A stretch of 64,000 bases of DNA from Deinococcus aquiradiocola (GCF_014646915.1 NZ_BMOE01000001.1:524568-588567), one strand, 5' to 3'; shown: positions 12,816-27,762, counted from the first letter of the stretch. Numbers and translations: made by a program. Notes: generated by a model not told the origin, from the sequence alone.

Positions 12816-12945
12816 GCGTTCAGCGTACCCCGATTATGTGAAGGGCGGCCATCATGTGGCTGGAGGGCCGCGCGTTCGTGAACGTTGCGTGAAGTCCTCT
12901 GGACGGGGTGTGGGCGCGCGGGGAGCGGTGCTCTATGCTGCCCGC

Positions 12946-14007
12946 ATGCTGTTCCGCGCCCGTGCCCGCCTGAATGCCGCCGCTCTCGCCGGGAACCTGG
13001 AGGCCCTGCATGTCCGGGCGGGCGTGCCGCTGCTGCTGCCCGTCAAGGCGAACGCGTACGGGCACGGGGTCGCGCAGGTGGTTCAGGCCACGCGCGACCT
13101 GCCTGCCGTGTGGGGGTACGCGGTCGCCATGCCGCTCGAAGCGGCGGAGGTCGCGGCCATGCGCCCCGGCAAGCCGGTGCTGCTGCTCACGCCTGCCGCG
13201 CCGGACGAGATGTCGGAACTCGCGGCGCTGGGCGTACTGATGAGCGTGTCCACCCCGGAGGAGGTGGCGGCCCTGCCTCCGGGCGCGCGGGTGCACCTGA
13301 AGGTCGATACCGGCATGAACCGCCTGGGGGCGCGCCCGGAGGACGCCGTGCCGCTCGGGGAGGCGCTGCGGGCGCGCGGTCAGCTGGCGGGCGTGTACAC
13401 GCACCTCGCAGGTGCGGACGTGCCGGACCTCGCCAGTGCGCGCGCGCAGCTGGAACGGTTCCGGCCGGTGCGGGAGGCGTTCCCGGACGTGCAGGTGCAC
13501 GCCGCGAACGGGGGCGGCGTCCTGAGCTTCGGGAGGCTGCCCGGCATGACGCTCGCCCGGCCGGGCCTCGTCAGTTACGGGATCGCGCCGGACCACCTGC
13601 GGGACGTGCTGCCGCTGCGGCCCGTGCTGAGCGTGCAGGCGCGCGTGGGTGCCGTGCATACGGTCCGGGCCGGTGAGGCCGTCAGTTACGGCGGCCTGTG
13701 GACCGCGCCGCGCGACACGCTGGCCGCGACCGTGCAGTTCGGGTACGCGGACGGCTACCCGCGCAACGCGACGGGACACGCGCAGCTCATGATCCGGGGG
13801 GAGCGGCGGGCCGTGCTGGGGCGCATCTGCATGGATCAGTTCATGGTGGACGTCACGGGCCTGGACGTGCGGCCCGGCGACTGGCTGGACGTGTGGGGCG
13901 CAGACAGCGTTCACCCCAGCGACGTGGCGCGCTGGGGTGGCGTGGCGGAGTACGAACTGCTGACCGGCATCGGGACGCGCGTGGAGCGCCTGCTGGACCT
14001 GCCCTGA
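12946..14007 (+). CDS. alr: Alanine racemase
   Basis: 353 residues. PLP-binding Lys34 lies in the PVKANAYGHG signature and catalytic Tyr248 in AVSYGG. A CMDQFMVDV block near the C-terminus is also typical of Alr. It produces D-alanine for peptidoglycan. The longer in-frame reading from 12628 is rejected: TATGCT (12934-12939) is six bases before the ATG at 12946, and the family starts near this point (FRARARLNAAAL). Confidence 0.95.
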   Translation: MLFRARARLNAAALAGNLEALHVRAGVPLLLPVKANAYGHGVAQVVQATRDLPAVWGYAVAMPLEAAEVAAMRPGKPVLLLTPAAPDEMSELAALGVLMSVSTPEEVAALPPGARVHLKVDTGMNRLGARPEDAVPLGEALRARGQLAGVYTHLAGADVPDLASARAQLERFRPVREAFPDVQVHAANGGGVLSFGRLPGMTLARPGLVSYGIAPDHLRDVLPLRPVLSVQARVGAVHTVRAGEAVSYGGLWTAPRDTLAATVQFGYADGYPRNATGHAQLMIRGERRAVLGRICMDQFMVDVTGLDVRPGDWLDVWGADSVHPSDVARWGGVAEYELLTGIGTRVERLLDLP

Positions 14008-14025
14008 CGGGACCGGCGGCCGGGG

Positions 14026-15066
14026 TTACTTCTGTGCAGCCCAGAAGGCGTCGAGGGCGGCCGTGACCTTGCCGAGCTGCTCGAACTGAGGGAGGCCGCG
14101 CGTGGGCGTGACGCGGACCGCCTGCGCGTTCGGGTGGCTGGCCGTGAATTCCGGGAGGCGGTCGAAGTTCACGAAGGCGTCCCGGTCGTACAGCACCAGG
14201 GTCGGCTGCGTGACCCTGCTGTACAGCTGCGTGTACGCGTCCGGCGTGAACAGCAGGCCCCCGATGAAGTGCAGCGGCGCGTAGCGGGCGCCCGGCTGGT
14301 GGCTGGTGACGTAGCTGTACTCGACGAGGCCGTCGTCGGGGCGGCCCTCGAAGCTGCCCTTCAGGAAGAAGAAGATGCTGGGCTTGCTGGAGATCAGGGT
14401 GTAGAGCGGCGAGGCCCACAGGGGGTTGCTGAGGTTGCCGTACAGGTTTTCGGCCTTCTGCGTGGCGGCCGCGACCTGCGTGCCGCCCTGCGCCGCGCCG
14501 AGCCCGGTGGGGCTGATGAGGGCCAGGGTGCGGATGCGGGGTTCTTCGAGCGCGGCGCGGGCCGCGAACTCGCTGCCGAGCGACAGGGCGACGACGTCCA
14601 CGTCCGTCCCGATCAGGTTCACCATCTGCCGCAGGGCGCGCGTCATGAGGGTGGGGCTGTAGCGGATGTCGGGGCGGTCGCTGGACGCGAAGCCGGGCCA
14701 CTCCATGGCGTACACGGGCCGCGTGCCGCGGTACGCCTGGAAGAGCGGGCGGACCTCGTAGGCGCTCGCGGCGGCGTTGATGCTGGTGAGGAGCAGCAGG
14801 GGGCGGCCCGTGCCGCTCGTGTCGGCGTAGTACCCGACGCGGCCGAAGCCCGCGAGCGGGAAGCTGAACCGGTCGGCCGAGAAGGCGTTCGGGAGGGCGT
14901 TGCCGGTGACGGTGACGCCCTGCGCGGTCAGCGCGTCCGGCACGCGTGACGGTGCGGTGGGCGCGGCGGATTGGGTGGTGGCGGGGGCGGCGGCCTGCGC
15001 GAGCGCGGCGGCTGTGCCGAGGGCGGCCACGACGAGCAGGGTGGTGAGCACGGTACGCTTCTTCAT
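14026..15066 (-). CDS. Exported alpha/beta-hydrolase-fold protein
   Basis: 346 residues. Signal peptide about 1-25 ([20 protein letters not shown]...ALA). The core has [13 protein letters not shown] and a nucleophile-elbow-like [15 protein letters not shown], where the usual G-x-S-x-G is A-x-S-x-G. The C-terminal half has an Asp strand ([15 protein letters not shown]) in the position of the acid. No obvious catalytic His-Gly near the end, so activity is uncertain. Start chosen at the MKK after GACACT (15073-15078), six bases upstream. Confidence 0.7.
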   Translation of the reverse strand: MKKRTVLTTLLVVAALGTAAALAQAAAPATTQSAAPTAPSRVPDALTAQGVTVTGNALPNAFSADRFSFPLAGFGRVGYYADTSGTGRPLLLLTSINAAASAYEVRPLFQAYRGTRPVYAMEWPGFASSDRPDIRYSPTLMTRALRQMVNLIGTDVDVVALSLGSEFAARAALEEPRIRTLALISPTGLGAAQGGTQVAAATQKAENLYGNLSNPLWASPLYTLISSKPSIFFFLKGSFEGRPDDGLVEYSYVTSHQPGARYAPLHFIGGLLFTPDAYTQLYSRVTQPTLVLYDRDAFVNFDRLPEFTASHPNAQAVRVTPTRGLPQFEQLGKVTAALDAFWAAQK

Positions 15067-15162
15067 GAGACCAGTGTCGGCGTCCGGTGGGGCCGCAATG
15101 GTCAAATCGTCTACAGTCTCACCGTCTCGTGAAGGGTCCCGGCCCGCTGACCGGAGTTCGTT

Positions 15163-16176
15163 TCAGGCGCGCGTGTGGGCCGCGTAACGTTCCAGCAGCG
15201 TCCACGCCTCGCCGGACGCGAGGATGCGCCCGGCGAGCGTCACGCCCGCCGCGACGCTGTCGGCGCGCCCGGCGAGGTACAGGGCCGCGCCCGAGTTGAG
15301 CGCCACGATGTCCCGCTGGGCGGGCGTCCCGCCGCCCTGCAGCACGGCACGCGTGATGACGGCGTTCTCGGCGGGCGTGCCGCCCACCAGCGCCTCCGGC
15401 GCGTGCCGGGACACGCCCGCCTCCTCGGGCGTCAGCGTGAAGTCCGTGACGGTCCCGTCCCGCAGTTCCGAGACGGTGTTCTCACCGGACACGCTGAACT
15501 CGTCCAGGCTGCGTCCGGCGGGACCGCCGCTCACGACGAGGGCGGCGCGCGTGCCGAGCAGGCGCAGCACGTCGGCCAGCGTGCGCGTCAGGGCGGGCGT
15601 GTACACGCCCACCACGAGGTGCGTGGCGCCCGCCGGGTTCGAGAGCGGCCCGAGCACGTTGAAGACCGTCCGGGCCGCCAGTTCCCCCCGGACGGGCGCG
15701 GCGTGACGCAGCGCCGGGTGGTAGTTGCGGGCGAACATGAAGCCCACCCCGAGCTCGTCGATCGCCTGAGCGACGCGGGCGGGGTCGGCCTCCAGGTTCA
15801 CGCCGAGCGCTTCGAGCACGTCGGCGCTTCCGGCCTTGCTGCTCGCCGCGCGGTTCCCGTGCTTCGCGACGGGCACGCCGCCCGCCGCGACCACGAAGGC
15901 GGACGTGGTGCTGATGTTGAAGGTGTGCGCGCCGTCGCCGCCCGTGCCGACCACGTCGAGCAGCAGCGGACGCGGCGCGATCGGCAGGTGCACGGCGTTC
16001 TCGCGCATCGCCTGCGCGAAGCCCGCGATCTCGGCGGGCGTCTCGCCGCGCACGCGCAGGGCCGCGAGGGCCGCGCCGAGCCGCACGGCGCTGATCTCTC
16101 CGGTCATCACCTGCCCCATGTACGCGTGCGCTTCGGTCTGGGTGAGGGTCTCTCCGTTCATCAGGCGGGTGTGCAT
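15163..16176 (-). CDS. trpD: Anthranilate phosphoribosyltransferase
   Basis: 337 residues. The glycine-rich PRPP site VVGTGGDGAHTFNIST and a KHGNRAASSKAGSAD block are the TrpD signatures. Second step of tryptophan synthesis from chorismate. Last gene of trpL-E-G-D. The ATG at 16176 has GGAGGAG about six bases upstream, and a further ATG 6 codons in is possible. The gap to trpG is 79 bases. Confidence 0.95.
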   Translation of the reverse strand: MHTRLMNGETLTQTEAHAYMGQVMTGEISAVRLGAALAALRVRGETPAEIAGFAQAMRENAVHLPIAPRPLLLDVVGTGGDGAHTFNISTTSAFVVAAGGVPVAKHGNRAASSKAGSADVLEALGVNLEADPARVAQAIDELGVGFMFARNYHPALRHAAPVRGELAARTVFNVLGPLSNPAGATHLVVGVYTPALTRTLADVLRLLGTRAALVVSGGPAGRSLDEFSVSGENTVSELRDGTVTDFTLTPEEAGVSRHAPEALVGGTPAENAVITRAVLQGGGTPAQRDIVALNSGAALYLAGRADSVAAGVTLAGRILASGEAWTLLERYAAHTRA

Positions 16177-16255
16177 GTGTGCTCCTCCGGCAGGCGGCAC
16201 TGCCGTGTTGGGGGTGTGGGAAGGCCGGAACGCGCTCCGGGTCGGTCCGGGCGGC

Positions 16256-16894
16256 TCAGCGGGCGGACGTGGCGGTGGCGCGGGCGGCGTGGTGGGCGCG
16301 CACCTCGCTCAGGAAGTTGCGGAGCATGGTCATGCCGTCCTGCGTGGCGATGCTTTCCGGGTGGAACTGCACGCCGAACATCGGGTACTCGCGGTGCCGG
16401 AGCGCCATCAGGATGCGCCGCTCACCGTCCGGGGTGTGGTCCACGGTCCACGCGGTCGGCACGAGTTCCGGCGGGAGTTCCTCCACGATCAGCGAGTGGT
16501 ACCGCGTGACGCCCGCCTCGCTGCCCAGCCCCGCGAAGAGGCCCTGCCCGTCGTGCTGCACGGTGCTCGTCTTACCGTGCACCGGCACGGGCGCCCGGAC
16601 CACGCTCGCGCCGAACGCTTCACCCATGCTCTGGTGCCCCAGGCACACGCCGAGCATCGGCGTGACCGGCGCGAACCGCCGGACCACCTCGACGCTCAGG
16701 CCCGCCTCCAGCGGCGTGCACGGGCCGGGCGACACCACGATCGCGTCCGGGTTCAGCGCTCCGACCTCCTCGAGCGTGAACTGGTCGTTGCGCCAGATGG
16801 TCAGCTGACAGCCGAGCTCACCGAGGTACTGCACGAGGTTGTACGTGAACGAGTCGTAGTTGTCGATGACGAGCAGGTGAAGCGGAGTGGTCAT
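16256..16894 (-). CDS. trpG: Anthranilate synthase component II (glutamine amidotransferase)
   Basis: 212 residues. Class I amidotransferase with nucleophile Cys84 in [15 protein letters not shown] and the C-terminal VQFHPESI that supplies His and Glu. It provides ammonia to TrpE. AGGAGA ahead of the ATG is the ribosome-binding site, and the same segment is duplicated just upstream (16899-16939). Whether it also serves folate synthesis (PabA) cannot be judged, but position after trpE makes TrpG the primary role. Confidence 0.94.
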   Translation of the reverse strand: MTTPLHLLVIDNYDSFTYNLVQYLGELGCQLTIWRNDQFTLEEVGALNPDAIVVSPGPCTPLEAGLSVEVVRRFAPVTPMLGVCLGHQSMGEAFGASVVRAPVPVHGKTSTVQHDGQGLFAGLGSEAGVTRYHSLIVEELPPELVPTAWTVDHTPDGERRILMALRHREYPMFGVQFHPESIATQDGMTMLRNFLSEVRAHHAARATATSAR

Positions 16895-16898
16895 GCGT

Positions 16899-16939
16899 GG
16901 GTCTCCTGAAGGCGGGTGGGCGGGCGGGTCTCCTGAAGG
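16899..16939 (-). repeat. Direct duplication of the trpG Shine-Dalgarno segment
   Basis: A 14-base unit (minus strand CCTTCAGGAGACCC) occurs at 16899-16912 and again at 16926-16939, 27 bases apart. Only the proximal copy is correctly spaced for the trpG ATG. Confidence 0.6.
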
Positions 16940-16970
16940 GAAGCGGGCGGGCGGGCCGGGGAGCGGCGGG

Positions 16971-18395
16971 TCACAGTCCGGCGGCGGCCAGTTCGGCGGC
17001 GCGCATGAGGGCGGCGGCCTTGCTGCGGGTCTCGCGTTCCTCTTCGTGCGGGTCGGAGTCCGCGACGATGCCCGCTCCGGCCTGGATGTGCAGCCTGCCG
17101 TGCGCGGCGACCATGGTGCGCAGCGTGAGGGCCATGTCGAGCGAGCCGTCGTACGCGATGTACCCGAAGGCACCGCCGTACGGGCCGCGCCGGACGGGTT
17201 CCACCTCGTCGATGATCTCCATGGCGCGGATCTTGGGTGCGCCGGACACGGTGCCCATCGGGAGGGCGGACGCGAGGGCGGAGAGGGGCGTCTGTCCTTC
17301 GGCGAGGGTGCCGGTGACGCTGGAGACGATGTGCATGACGTGGCTGTACCGTTCGATGCTGAAGGCGTCCTGCACGCGCACGCTGCCGAAGCTGGCGACG
17401 CGGCCGATGTCGTTGCGGCCCAGGTCGATCAGCATGAGGTGCTCGGCGCGTTCCTTCTCGTCGGCGAGGAGTTCGGCGGCGTTCGCGTCGTCCTTTTCGG
17501 GGGTCGTGCCGCGCCTGCGTGTTCCGGCGATGGGGCGGGTGGTGACGGTGCGGCCGTCGCTGCGCAGGAGGCTTTCGGGGCTGCTGGCGATCAGCGTGAC
17601 CTCGCCGAGGTTCAGGTACCCGAGGTACGGGCTGGGGTTCACGCCGCGCAGGGCGCGGTACAGCGCGAAGGGATGCACGGTCAGGTCGGCGCTGAAGCGC
17701 TGGGACGGCACGACCTGGAACACGTCTCCGGCGCGGATGTATTCGAGGCACTTCTCGACGGCGGCCGCGTACCCGCCTTCGGGGTAGTTGCTGGTGAAGG
17801 TGGGGGCGGGGCTGGGGCGGTCGCCGGGCACGCCGGGCAGCGGTCCGCGCAGGCGGCGGACGAGGCGCTCGACGACGCGTTCGGCGGCGTCCCGGTCGTC
17901 GGCGACGGCCACCACGAACAGCTTGTGGCCCAGGTGGTCGAAGACGACGACGCCTTCCGGCACGATGAACAGCGCGTCGGGCACGCCGAGCTCGTCGGGG
18001 TTCGCGTCGGGCAGCGTCTCGTAGCTGCGGATCAGGTCGTACGCGGCGTACCCGACGGCCCCGCCGATGAAGGTGGGGAGGCCCGCCGGGACGGTGACCT
18101 GCCGGGTGGTGCGGCTGTACAGCAGGCCGAGCGGGTCGCGGGTGGGTTCCTGCGTGGGCTGCCCGGTGCGGCTGAGGACGCCGCTGAGGTGCGCGACGCC
18201 CGCGCGGAGTTCGAACCTGCCCTGTTCGCCCACCCCGATGAAGCTGTAGCGGCCCATGCGTTCGCCCGCCTCGACGGATTCCAGCAGGAAGCTGACGCCG
18301 CCGTCCTGGGTGGCTTTGAGGTACGCGGTGACGGGCGTGTCGAGGTCGGCGGTCAGTTCACGCAGGGCGACGTGTGAGGTGGCAGCGGTGGTCAT
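16971..18395 (-). CDS. trpE: Anthranilate synthase component I
   Basis: 474 residues. The N-terminal regulatory domain has the LLES motif (37-40) that forms the tryptophan feedback site. The chorismate-binding domain is C-terminal, with [22 protein letters not shown] and [13 protein letters not shown]. It converts chorismate to anthranilate with TrpG. The ATG at 18395 follows AGGAGA. Transcription reaches it only by reading through the leader attenuator at 18424-18529. Confidence 0.96.
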   Translation of the reverse strand: MTTAATSHVALRELTADLDTPVTAYLKATQDGGVSFLLESVEAGERMGRYSFIGVGEQGRFELRAGVAHLSGVLSRTGQPTQEPTRDPLGLLYSRTTRQVTVPAGLPTFIGGAVGYAAYDLIRSYETLPDANPDELGVPDALFIVPEGVVVFDHLGHKLFVVAVADDRDAAERVVERLVRRLRGPLPGVPGDRPSPAPTFTSNYPEGGYAAAVEKCLEYIRAGDVFQVVPSQRFSADLTVHPFALYRALRGVNPSPYLGYLNLGEVTLIASSPESLLRSDGRTVTTRPIAGTRRRGTTPEKDDANAAELLADEKERAEHLMLIDLGRNDIGRVASFGSVRVQDAFSIERYSHVMHIVSSVTGTLAEGQTPLSALASALPMGTVSGAPKIRAMEIIDEVEPVRRGPYGGAFGYIAYDGSLDMALTLRTMVAAHGRLHIQAGAGIVADSDPHEEERETRSKAAALMRAAELAAAGL

Positions 18396-18423
18396 GGGGT
18401 CTCCTGTGGGGGTGAGGGAAGCC

Positions 18424-18457
18424 AAAAAAAGCGCCCGGTGAGGATTCACCTGGGCGC
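18424..18457 (-). terminator. trp operon attenuator terminator
   Basis: Minus strand: stem GCGCCCAGGTGA / TCACCGGGCGC (18446-18457 with 18431-18441, one bulged base), 4-base loop, then seven Ts (18424-18430). This is a textbook intrinsic terminator between the leader peptide and trpE. Its 5' arm contains CCCAGG, which can instead pair with CCTGGG at 18488-18493 to form the antiterminator. Confidence 0.9.
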
Positions 18458-18484
18458 AGCCTGCGGGGCGTGCGATAGCGGAAG

Positions 18485-18529
18485 CTACCCAGGAAACCTG
18501 GGCCACCACCATGCGCGCACGGACGTCAT
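18485..18529 (-). CDS. trpL: trp leader peptide
   Basis: Fourteen residues, MTSVRAWWWPRFPG, with three consecutive TGG codons placed directly before the first pairing segment (CCCAGG, 18497-18502). Pairing options are 1:2 (CCCAGG with CCTGGG), 2:3 (antiterminator) and 3:4 (terminator). Ribosome stalling at the Trp codons when charged tRNA-Trp is scarce would free segment 2 to pair with 3 and allow trpEGD transcription. Starts without a Shine-Dalgarno, six bases after TATACT. Confidence 0.92.
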   Translation of the reverse strand: MTSVRAWWWPRFPG

Positions 18530-18535
18530 GCGGGA

Positions 18536-18541
18536 AGTATA
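18536..18541 (-). promoter_or_regulatory. -10 element of the trpLEGD transcript
   Basis: TATACT six bases before the trpL ATG; the transcript would begin at or next to the ATG. No clear -35 is visible in the GC-rich upstream sequence. Confidence 0.7.
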
Positions 18542-18598
18542 GCGGGTCGGGGGCGGGCGTGCGCGGCAGGTGGTCCAGGGCGGGGGTGCGGGGCCGGG

Positions 18599-20749
<2,151 letters not shown>

Positions 20750-20888
20750 TCATTTTGACGCTGTGTCACACGCGATTCTCAGCCGTGGCACGCAGTTGTC
20801 TAAATGAAACCTGTTATATTTGCTCATCGGGCGTCGCCGTCAGGTTCTGCCCCGACCACTTCACACCGCACAACCCAAGGAGCACCAC

Positions 20889-21995
<1,107 letters not shown>

Positions 21996-22046
21996 TCCTG
22001 TCCTTCACGCGCGGTCCTCACGGGCCGCTGCCGTGAACGCAGCACG

Positions 22047-22069
22047 ACCGGCCCCCGCGTGGGGCCGGT
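22047..22069 (+). terminator. Terminator after the BMP-family gene
   Basis: 9-bp perfect GC stem (22047-22055 with 22061-22069), 5-base loop, followed by CTCGTTTTG. Confidence 0.8.
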
Positions 22070-22178
22070 CTCGTTTTGCTGCCGCTTCCCAGCCTGCGCC
22101 TCAGGGTGCCCGCTGGCCGTGAAGGTCCCTTGAGCGTCCACAAAGGTCGCCAGGACGGGCGCGCCGTACCCTGACGGC

Positions 22179-22844
22179 ATGACGACAACGAACACGGAAT
22201 CCACTGGTCTTCCCTCTTCGCGGACGGTCGCGGTGCTCGGCGCGGCGGGCGGCGTGGGGCGACAGGTGGTGCACCAGCTGCTGCAGCGCGGCGACACGGT
22301 CCGCGCCCTGGTGCGGCGCGAGGAGCAGGCGGACGCGCTGGACGCCCTGGGCGCCGTGACGGTCCTCGGCGACCTGACGGGCGACTGGGAGCGCGTGCTG
22401 GAAGGCGCGGACGCGGTGGTGTGGGCGGCCGGTGCGGGCGCGGGCGGTCAGTTCGCGCAGGTGGACGGCGAGGCGCTGAAACGCGTGGCGGACCGGCTCG
22501 CGCAGGGCGGCCCCACGCGCCTGATCGTGGTGAGCAGCATGGGCGTGGACCGCCCGGAGCAGATGCCGCCCTTCCTGACGGCCGTGCTGAAGGTCAAGGC
22601 GCAGTCGGACGCGCACGTGCAGGCGAGCGGACTGGCGTACACCATCGTGCGTCCCGGCGGTCTCACGAACGACGCGGGGACCGGGCAGGTCACGGTGGGC
22701 CTGCCGGTCGCGGGCGGCATGGTGCCGCGCGAGGACGTGGCGGCCGCCGTGCTGGCCGCGCTGGACGACGACGGCACGGTCGGCCGCGTGTTCGAGATGG
22801 TATCGGGCGAGACGCCCGTGACGCAGGCCGTGTCAGGCCTCTGA
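22179..22844 (+). CDS. NAD(P)-binding SDR-like protein (atypical, NmrA/YwnB-type)
   Basis: 221 residues. Rossmann motif AVLGAAGGVGRQVV at about 18-31, VVSSMGVDRPE in the place of the SDR Ser, and YTIVRPGGLTND, as in YwnB/YtfG-like atypical SDRs. There is no YxxxK pair, so reductase activity should not be assumed; redox sensing or NAD(P) binding is possible. TACCCT at 22167-22172 is six bases before the ATG. Confidence 0.75.
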   Translation: MTTTNTESTGLPSSRTVAVLGAAGGVGRQVVHQLLQRGDTVRALVRREEQADALDALGAVTVLGDLTGDWERVLEGADAVVWAAGAGAGGQFAQVDGEALKRVADRLAQGGPTRLIVVSSMGVDRPEQMPPFLTAVLKVKAQSDAHVQASGLAYTIVRPGGLTNDAGTGQVTVGLPVAGGMVPREDVAAAVLAALDDDGTVGRVFEMVSGETPVTQAVSGL

Positions 22845-22864
22845 CGCTCCGGCCGGTACTTGAA

Positions 22865-22906
22865 GGAGAGGGGCGGCCCGCCATGGTCAGCGGGCCGCCC
22901 CTCTCC
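22865..22906. terminator. Convergent terminator between the SDR-like gene and sat
   Basis: 17-bp perfect stem (22865-22881 with 22890-22906), 8-base loop, between convergent genes; TGTTCGCTTCCTTC follows on the plus strand. Confidence 0.8.
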
Positions 22907-22918
22907 TGTTCGCTTCCT

Positions 22919-24070
22919 TCAGCGGGCGTAGCCTTCGCGCAGGACCTCGGCGACTTCGGGGCGCGTGAATTCGGCGGGCAGGGCTTCTCCGGCGCGCAGG
23001 AGTTCGCGGACGCGGGTGCCGCTGAGCACGAGGTGGTGCGTGGCGTCGTGCGGGCAGGTGCGGGGGCTGACGAGCTGCGAGCAGGACTTGCAGTAGAAGG
23101 TGTGCTCGAACTTCAGGATCTGGATGCCGAGTTCGGCGGCCGTGAAGTTCTGGAAGATCTCCTGGGCGTCGTACGTGCCGTAGTAGCTGCCGACGCCCGC
23201 GTGGTCGCGGCCCACGATGAAGTGCGTGGCGCCGTAGTTGCGGCGCGACAGGGCGTGCAGGATCGCCTCGCGCGGCCCGGCGTAGCGCATGGCGGCCGGG
23301 TACACGCTCAGCAGGGTGCGTTCGCGCGGGTAGTACTTCTCGAGCAGGACTTCGTACGCCTTGACGCGCACGTCGGCGGGCACGTCGTCGCCCTTGGTGG
23401 TGCCGACGAGGGGGTGCAGGAGCAGGCCGTCCACGAGTTCCAGCGCGACCTTCTGCAGGTACTCGTGCGCGCGGTGGATGGGGTTGCGGGTCTGGAAGGC
23501 GACGGTGCTGCGCCAGCCGCGCGCCTCGATGACGCTGCGGACCTCGGCGGGCGTGCGGTGGTGCGCGGGGAAGTGGCCGCGCGGCACGTCGAACAGCGTG
23601 ACGGGACCGGCGAGGTACACGCTGCCTGCGGCGTTCAGGGCGGCGACGCCGGGGTGGGCGGCGTCGTCGGTGCGGTACACCTCGCGGGCCTCGTGGGTCT
23701 TGTCGGGCGTGAACTGTTCCTGCACCTCGATCAGGCCGACGGGCTGTCCGCCGTGCGTGAGGGCGACGGTGCCGCGCGCGGTGCGGGCCTCTTCGGGCGT
23801 GACCATCAGGGTGATGGGGATGCTCCAGGGGGTGCCGTCTTCGAGGCGCATGCGGTCCACGACGGAGCGGTAGTCCTTCTCGCCGAGGAAGCCGGTGAGG
23901 GGGGAGTACGCGCCGGTGGCGATCATTTCGAGGTCGGCGGCGGCGCGGTCGCCGAGTTCCAGGGTGGGGAGTCCGGCGAGCTCGCCGGGCTGCACGGCGC
24001 GGACGCGGTTGACGAGCGTGCCCCCGAGGGGGGTGGGGAGGGTCAGGGTGTCGTGGGTCAGGATGGTCAT
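22919..24070 (-). CDS. sat: Sulfate adenylyltransferase (ATP sulfurylase)
   Basis: 383 residues, homo-oligomeric Sat type rather than CysDN. The active-site blocks [16 protein letters not shown] and [13 protein letters not shown] are clear, and a C-terminal [15 protein letters not shown] carries four cysteines that could bind zinc. It makes adenosine 5'-phosphosulfate from sulfate and ATP. Last gene of the sulfate assimilation cluster; 112 bases separate it from cysH and include a TTGATTTTTTTT stretch. The longer reading from 24250 is rejected as non-family sequence. Confidence 0.95.
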   Translation of the reverse strand: MTILTHDTLTLPTPLGGTLVNRVRAVQPGELAGLPTLELGDRAAADLEMIATGAYSPLTGFLGEKDYRSVVDRMRLEDGTPWSIPITLMVTPEEARTARGTVALTHGGQPVGLIEVQEQFTPDKTHEAREVYRTDDAAHPGVAALNAAGSVYLAGPVTLFDVPRGHFPAHHRTPAEVRSVIEARGWRSTVAFQTRNPIHRAHEYLQKVALELVDGLLLHPLVGTTKGDDVPADVRVKAYEVLLEKYYPRERTLLSVYPAAMRYAGPREAILHALSRRNYGATHFIVGRDHAGVGSYYGTYDAQEIFQNFTAAELGIQILKFEHTFYCKSCSQLVSPRTCPHDATHHLVLSGTRVRELLRAGEALPAEFTRPEVAEVLREGYAR

Positions 24071-24182
24071 GGGGGCCTCGGGGAGCGGTGAGCGGGCGGT
24101 GAGTTGTGGACAGACTCGGTCAACTATCCGGCGAAAAAAAATCAATACGAGAGCAGCGCGGGCGCGGGCCTCTCCCGGTCGT

Positions 24183-24917
24183 TCAGAGGCGGTTGTCTCC
24201 GGCCCACAGGCCGCACTCGGTCTTGCCTTTCCCGGCCCAGCGTCCGGCACGGCTGTCCTCGCCGGGCTTGACGGCGCGCGTGCAGGGCCAGCAGCCGACG
24301 CTCAGGAAACCGTCGTGGTACAGGGGGTTGACGGGCAGGTCGTGCGCTTCGGCGTACGCTTCGAGGCGTTCGCGGGTCCAGTACGCGAGCGGGTTGATCT
24401 TGCGGCGCGACCCGCCGTCCTCGACGTAGGGGATGTCGGCGCGGTCGCTCGTCTGCTCGCGACTGCGGGCGTTCAGCAGCGCGGACGGGTTCACGGCCCG
24501 CAGGTGGTTCTGCAGCGGCGCGACCTTGCGAACGGCGCAGCAGGCGTCCGGGTCGCTGGCGTACAGGGTGTCGGGCGTCTGCCCGTCGTCGGGGCTCGCT
24601 CCGGCATTCAGCGTCACGAAGTTCATCTGCGGGTAGCGGGCGGCGAGCGCGTCGCGGGTGGCGAGCGTCTCCGGGAAGTGGTACCCGGTGTCCACGAACA
24701 GCACGTCGCCCACGTACCCGGCACGCGCGGCGAGGTCGAGGAGCACCACGCCGTTCAGGTTGAAGGCGCTCGGCATCACGAGGTCCGGGTGCGCCGCGAG
24801 CGCCCAGCGGATCACCTCGGTGGGATCGCTGTCCGGCCGGAATTCGCCCTGCTGCGCCGCGGCCTCGCGGGCGGGGGTCAGGTCGTGGGAGGGAAGCGCT
24901 TCAAGCGTGGGTGACAT
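24183..24917 (-). CDS. cysH: Adenylylsulfate/phosphoadenylylsulfate reductase, 4Fe-4S type
   Basis: 244 residues. The iron-sulfur ligands of the assimilatory APS reductase type are present (Cys126-Cys127 and Cys209-x2-Cys212), with redox Cys235 in the C-terminal TECGL motif. It reduces APS (and possibly PAPS) to sulfite using thioredoxin. Its ATG lies 17 bases inside the end of cysC, so the two are translationally coupled. The coexistence of an APS-type reductase with CysC is noted under findings. Confidence 0.93.
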   Translation of the reverse strand: MSPTLEALPSHDLTPAREAAAQQGEFRPDSDPTEVIRWALAAHPDLVMPSAFNLNGVVLLDLAARAGYVGDVLFVDTGYHFPETLATRDALAARYPQMNFVTLNAGASPDDGQTPDTLYASDPDACCAVRKVAPLQNHLRAVNPSALLNARSREQTSDRADIPYVEDGGSRRKINPLAYWTRERLEAYAEAHDLPVNPLYHDGFLSVGCWPCTRAVKPGEDSRAGRWAGKGKTECGLWAGDNRL

Positions 24918-25445
24918 CGTGAACCCCCAGGTGGGTGAGCAGTTCGTTCAGGCAGGCGTCGATGCTTTTCAGGTCGGTGCGCAGGTGCAGGTCCGGGCTG
25001 ATCGGCGCCTCGTAGGGGTCGCTGACGCCCGTGAAGTGCGGGATCTCGCCCGCGATGGCCTTCAGGTACAGGCCCTTCACGTCGCGGTCCGTCACGACCG
25101 ACAGCGGCGCGTCCACGAACACTTCCACCGTGTTGGGGAGGGCGGCGAGCACCTCGTCGCGCGTGTCGCGGTACGGGCTGATGGCGCTCACGAGGACCGT
25201 CACGCCGTGCCGGGCAAGCAGGCCCGCCACGAACGCGATGCGGCGCACGTTGGTGTCGCGGTCGGCCTTGCTGAAGCCCAGGCCCTTGCTCAGGTTCTCG
25301 CGCACGGCGTCCCCGTCCAGCAGTTCGACGCGTTCGCCGCGCGCCACCAGGCGCTCGTGCAGCGCGGTCGCCAGGGTGCTCTTGCCCGCGCCGGACAGAC
25401 CCGTGAACCACACCACGCGCCCCTCGGCGGGAGGAGTGACGCCGC

Positions 25446-25449
<4 letters not shown>
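24901..25449 (-). CDS. cysC: Adenylylsulfate kinase
   Basis: 182 residues. P-loop GLSGAGKS at 17-24, then [18 protein letters not shown] and [18 protein letters not shown], typical of CysC. It phosphorylates APS to PAPS. Starts with GTG overlapping the sulfite reductase stop (GTGA) and runs 17 bases into cysH. Confidence 0.95.
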
Positions 25450-27017
<1,568 letters not shown>

Positions 27018-27066
27018 GGTGGACTCCGGTGGGTGGCGCTGGGGTGCAGGTGTGTGGGGGGAGGGT

Positions 27067-27486
27067 TCAGCGGCTGAGGCGGTAGCGGAGCATGCGGTAC
27101 TGGAAGTACATCAGGCAGCCGACACAGATGTGCGCCGTGAGGTTCAGCAGGGCGAGCGCGATCACGATCACGCCGAGCACGACGCTCAGGCTGCCCAGGC
27201 CCAGCAGGCCGCTGACGCCGGACGCGAGCAGGAACACGCCGCCGACGCCCTGCGCGAAGTGGTGCGCTTCGGGCGTCTCGTCGACGATCTCGGGCTTCAG
27301 ACCGAAGGCCGGGCCGAGCGTACGGTACAGGGCCTTCATGGGGCTGAGGGCCGGGTTGACCGCGCCGAACAGCATGGCCGCGCCGAGCAGCGCCGCCAGC
27401 CACGGCTGCCGCAGCACGAGGGCCACGGCCGTCACCGTGACGACGGTGATCTGGTTGAATTTGAGGGCCGAGAGGTCAGTCTTCAT
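27067..27486 (-). CDS. DUF4395-like membrane protein in the sulfur cluster
   Basis: 139 residues. Starts [13 protein letters not shown]; three or four hydrophobic helices, with a C-x2-C pair (ICVGCLMYF) in the last one. The pattern (N-Q-x-x-V near the start, membrane CxxC at the end) matches DUF4395, often found beside sulfur or thiol genes. First structural gene of the minus-strand sulfate cluster, 49 bases from the reductase. The longer reading to 27624 is rejected because it crosses the AT-rich promoter region. Confidence 0.7.
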   Translation of the reverse strand: MKTDLSALKFNQITVVTVTAVALVLRQPWLAALLGAAMLFGAVNPALSPMKALYRTLGPAFGLKPEIVDETPEAHHFAQGVGGVFLLASGVSGLLGLGSLSVVLGVIVIALALLNLTAHICVGCLMYFQYRMLRYRLSR

Positions 27487-27762
27487 CACTGATGAAAAAG
27501 GTACACCATCTAAGAGACAAAAATCATCAACTTGTCTGCATTTCGCGGCCCGGCGCATCCCACACACTGCAACCCGGTGAGGGACGCCCACCCTCCCCCA
27601 TCCCGCCCCGGCCGGCGTCGCCACCCGCGCCCACCGCCAGCACCCACCGCATGCCGCCCGGTTCAGACAGATTCCGGTGAACTCCCCCGGTCTGTGCAGG
27701 GTTCGCCCGAGTAAACCGGGGAGAGACAGGTGCGACTTCCGTGCACCTCCCGGAAGGTCGGA
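27487..27762 (-). promoter_or_regulatory. Upstream region of the sulfate assimilation cluster
   Basis: 276 bases without a gene between the Rrf2 regulator and the DUF4395-like gene. The stretch 27487-27540 is unusually AT-rich for this genome and contains TTGATGATTTTTG and TACCTTTTTCATC on the minus strand, a loose dyad (GATGA...TCATC). This is the most likely promoter/operator of the cluster. Nothing recognisable is seen in 27541-27762. Confidence 0.4.

Noticed and set aside
20788..20798. CAGTTGTCTAA occurs upstream of the BMP gene and again upstream of trpB (about 63738-63748)
   Set aside because: An 11-base match between two promoter regions is suggestive of a -35-like box, but the spacing to any -10 differs, so I do not call a common site.
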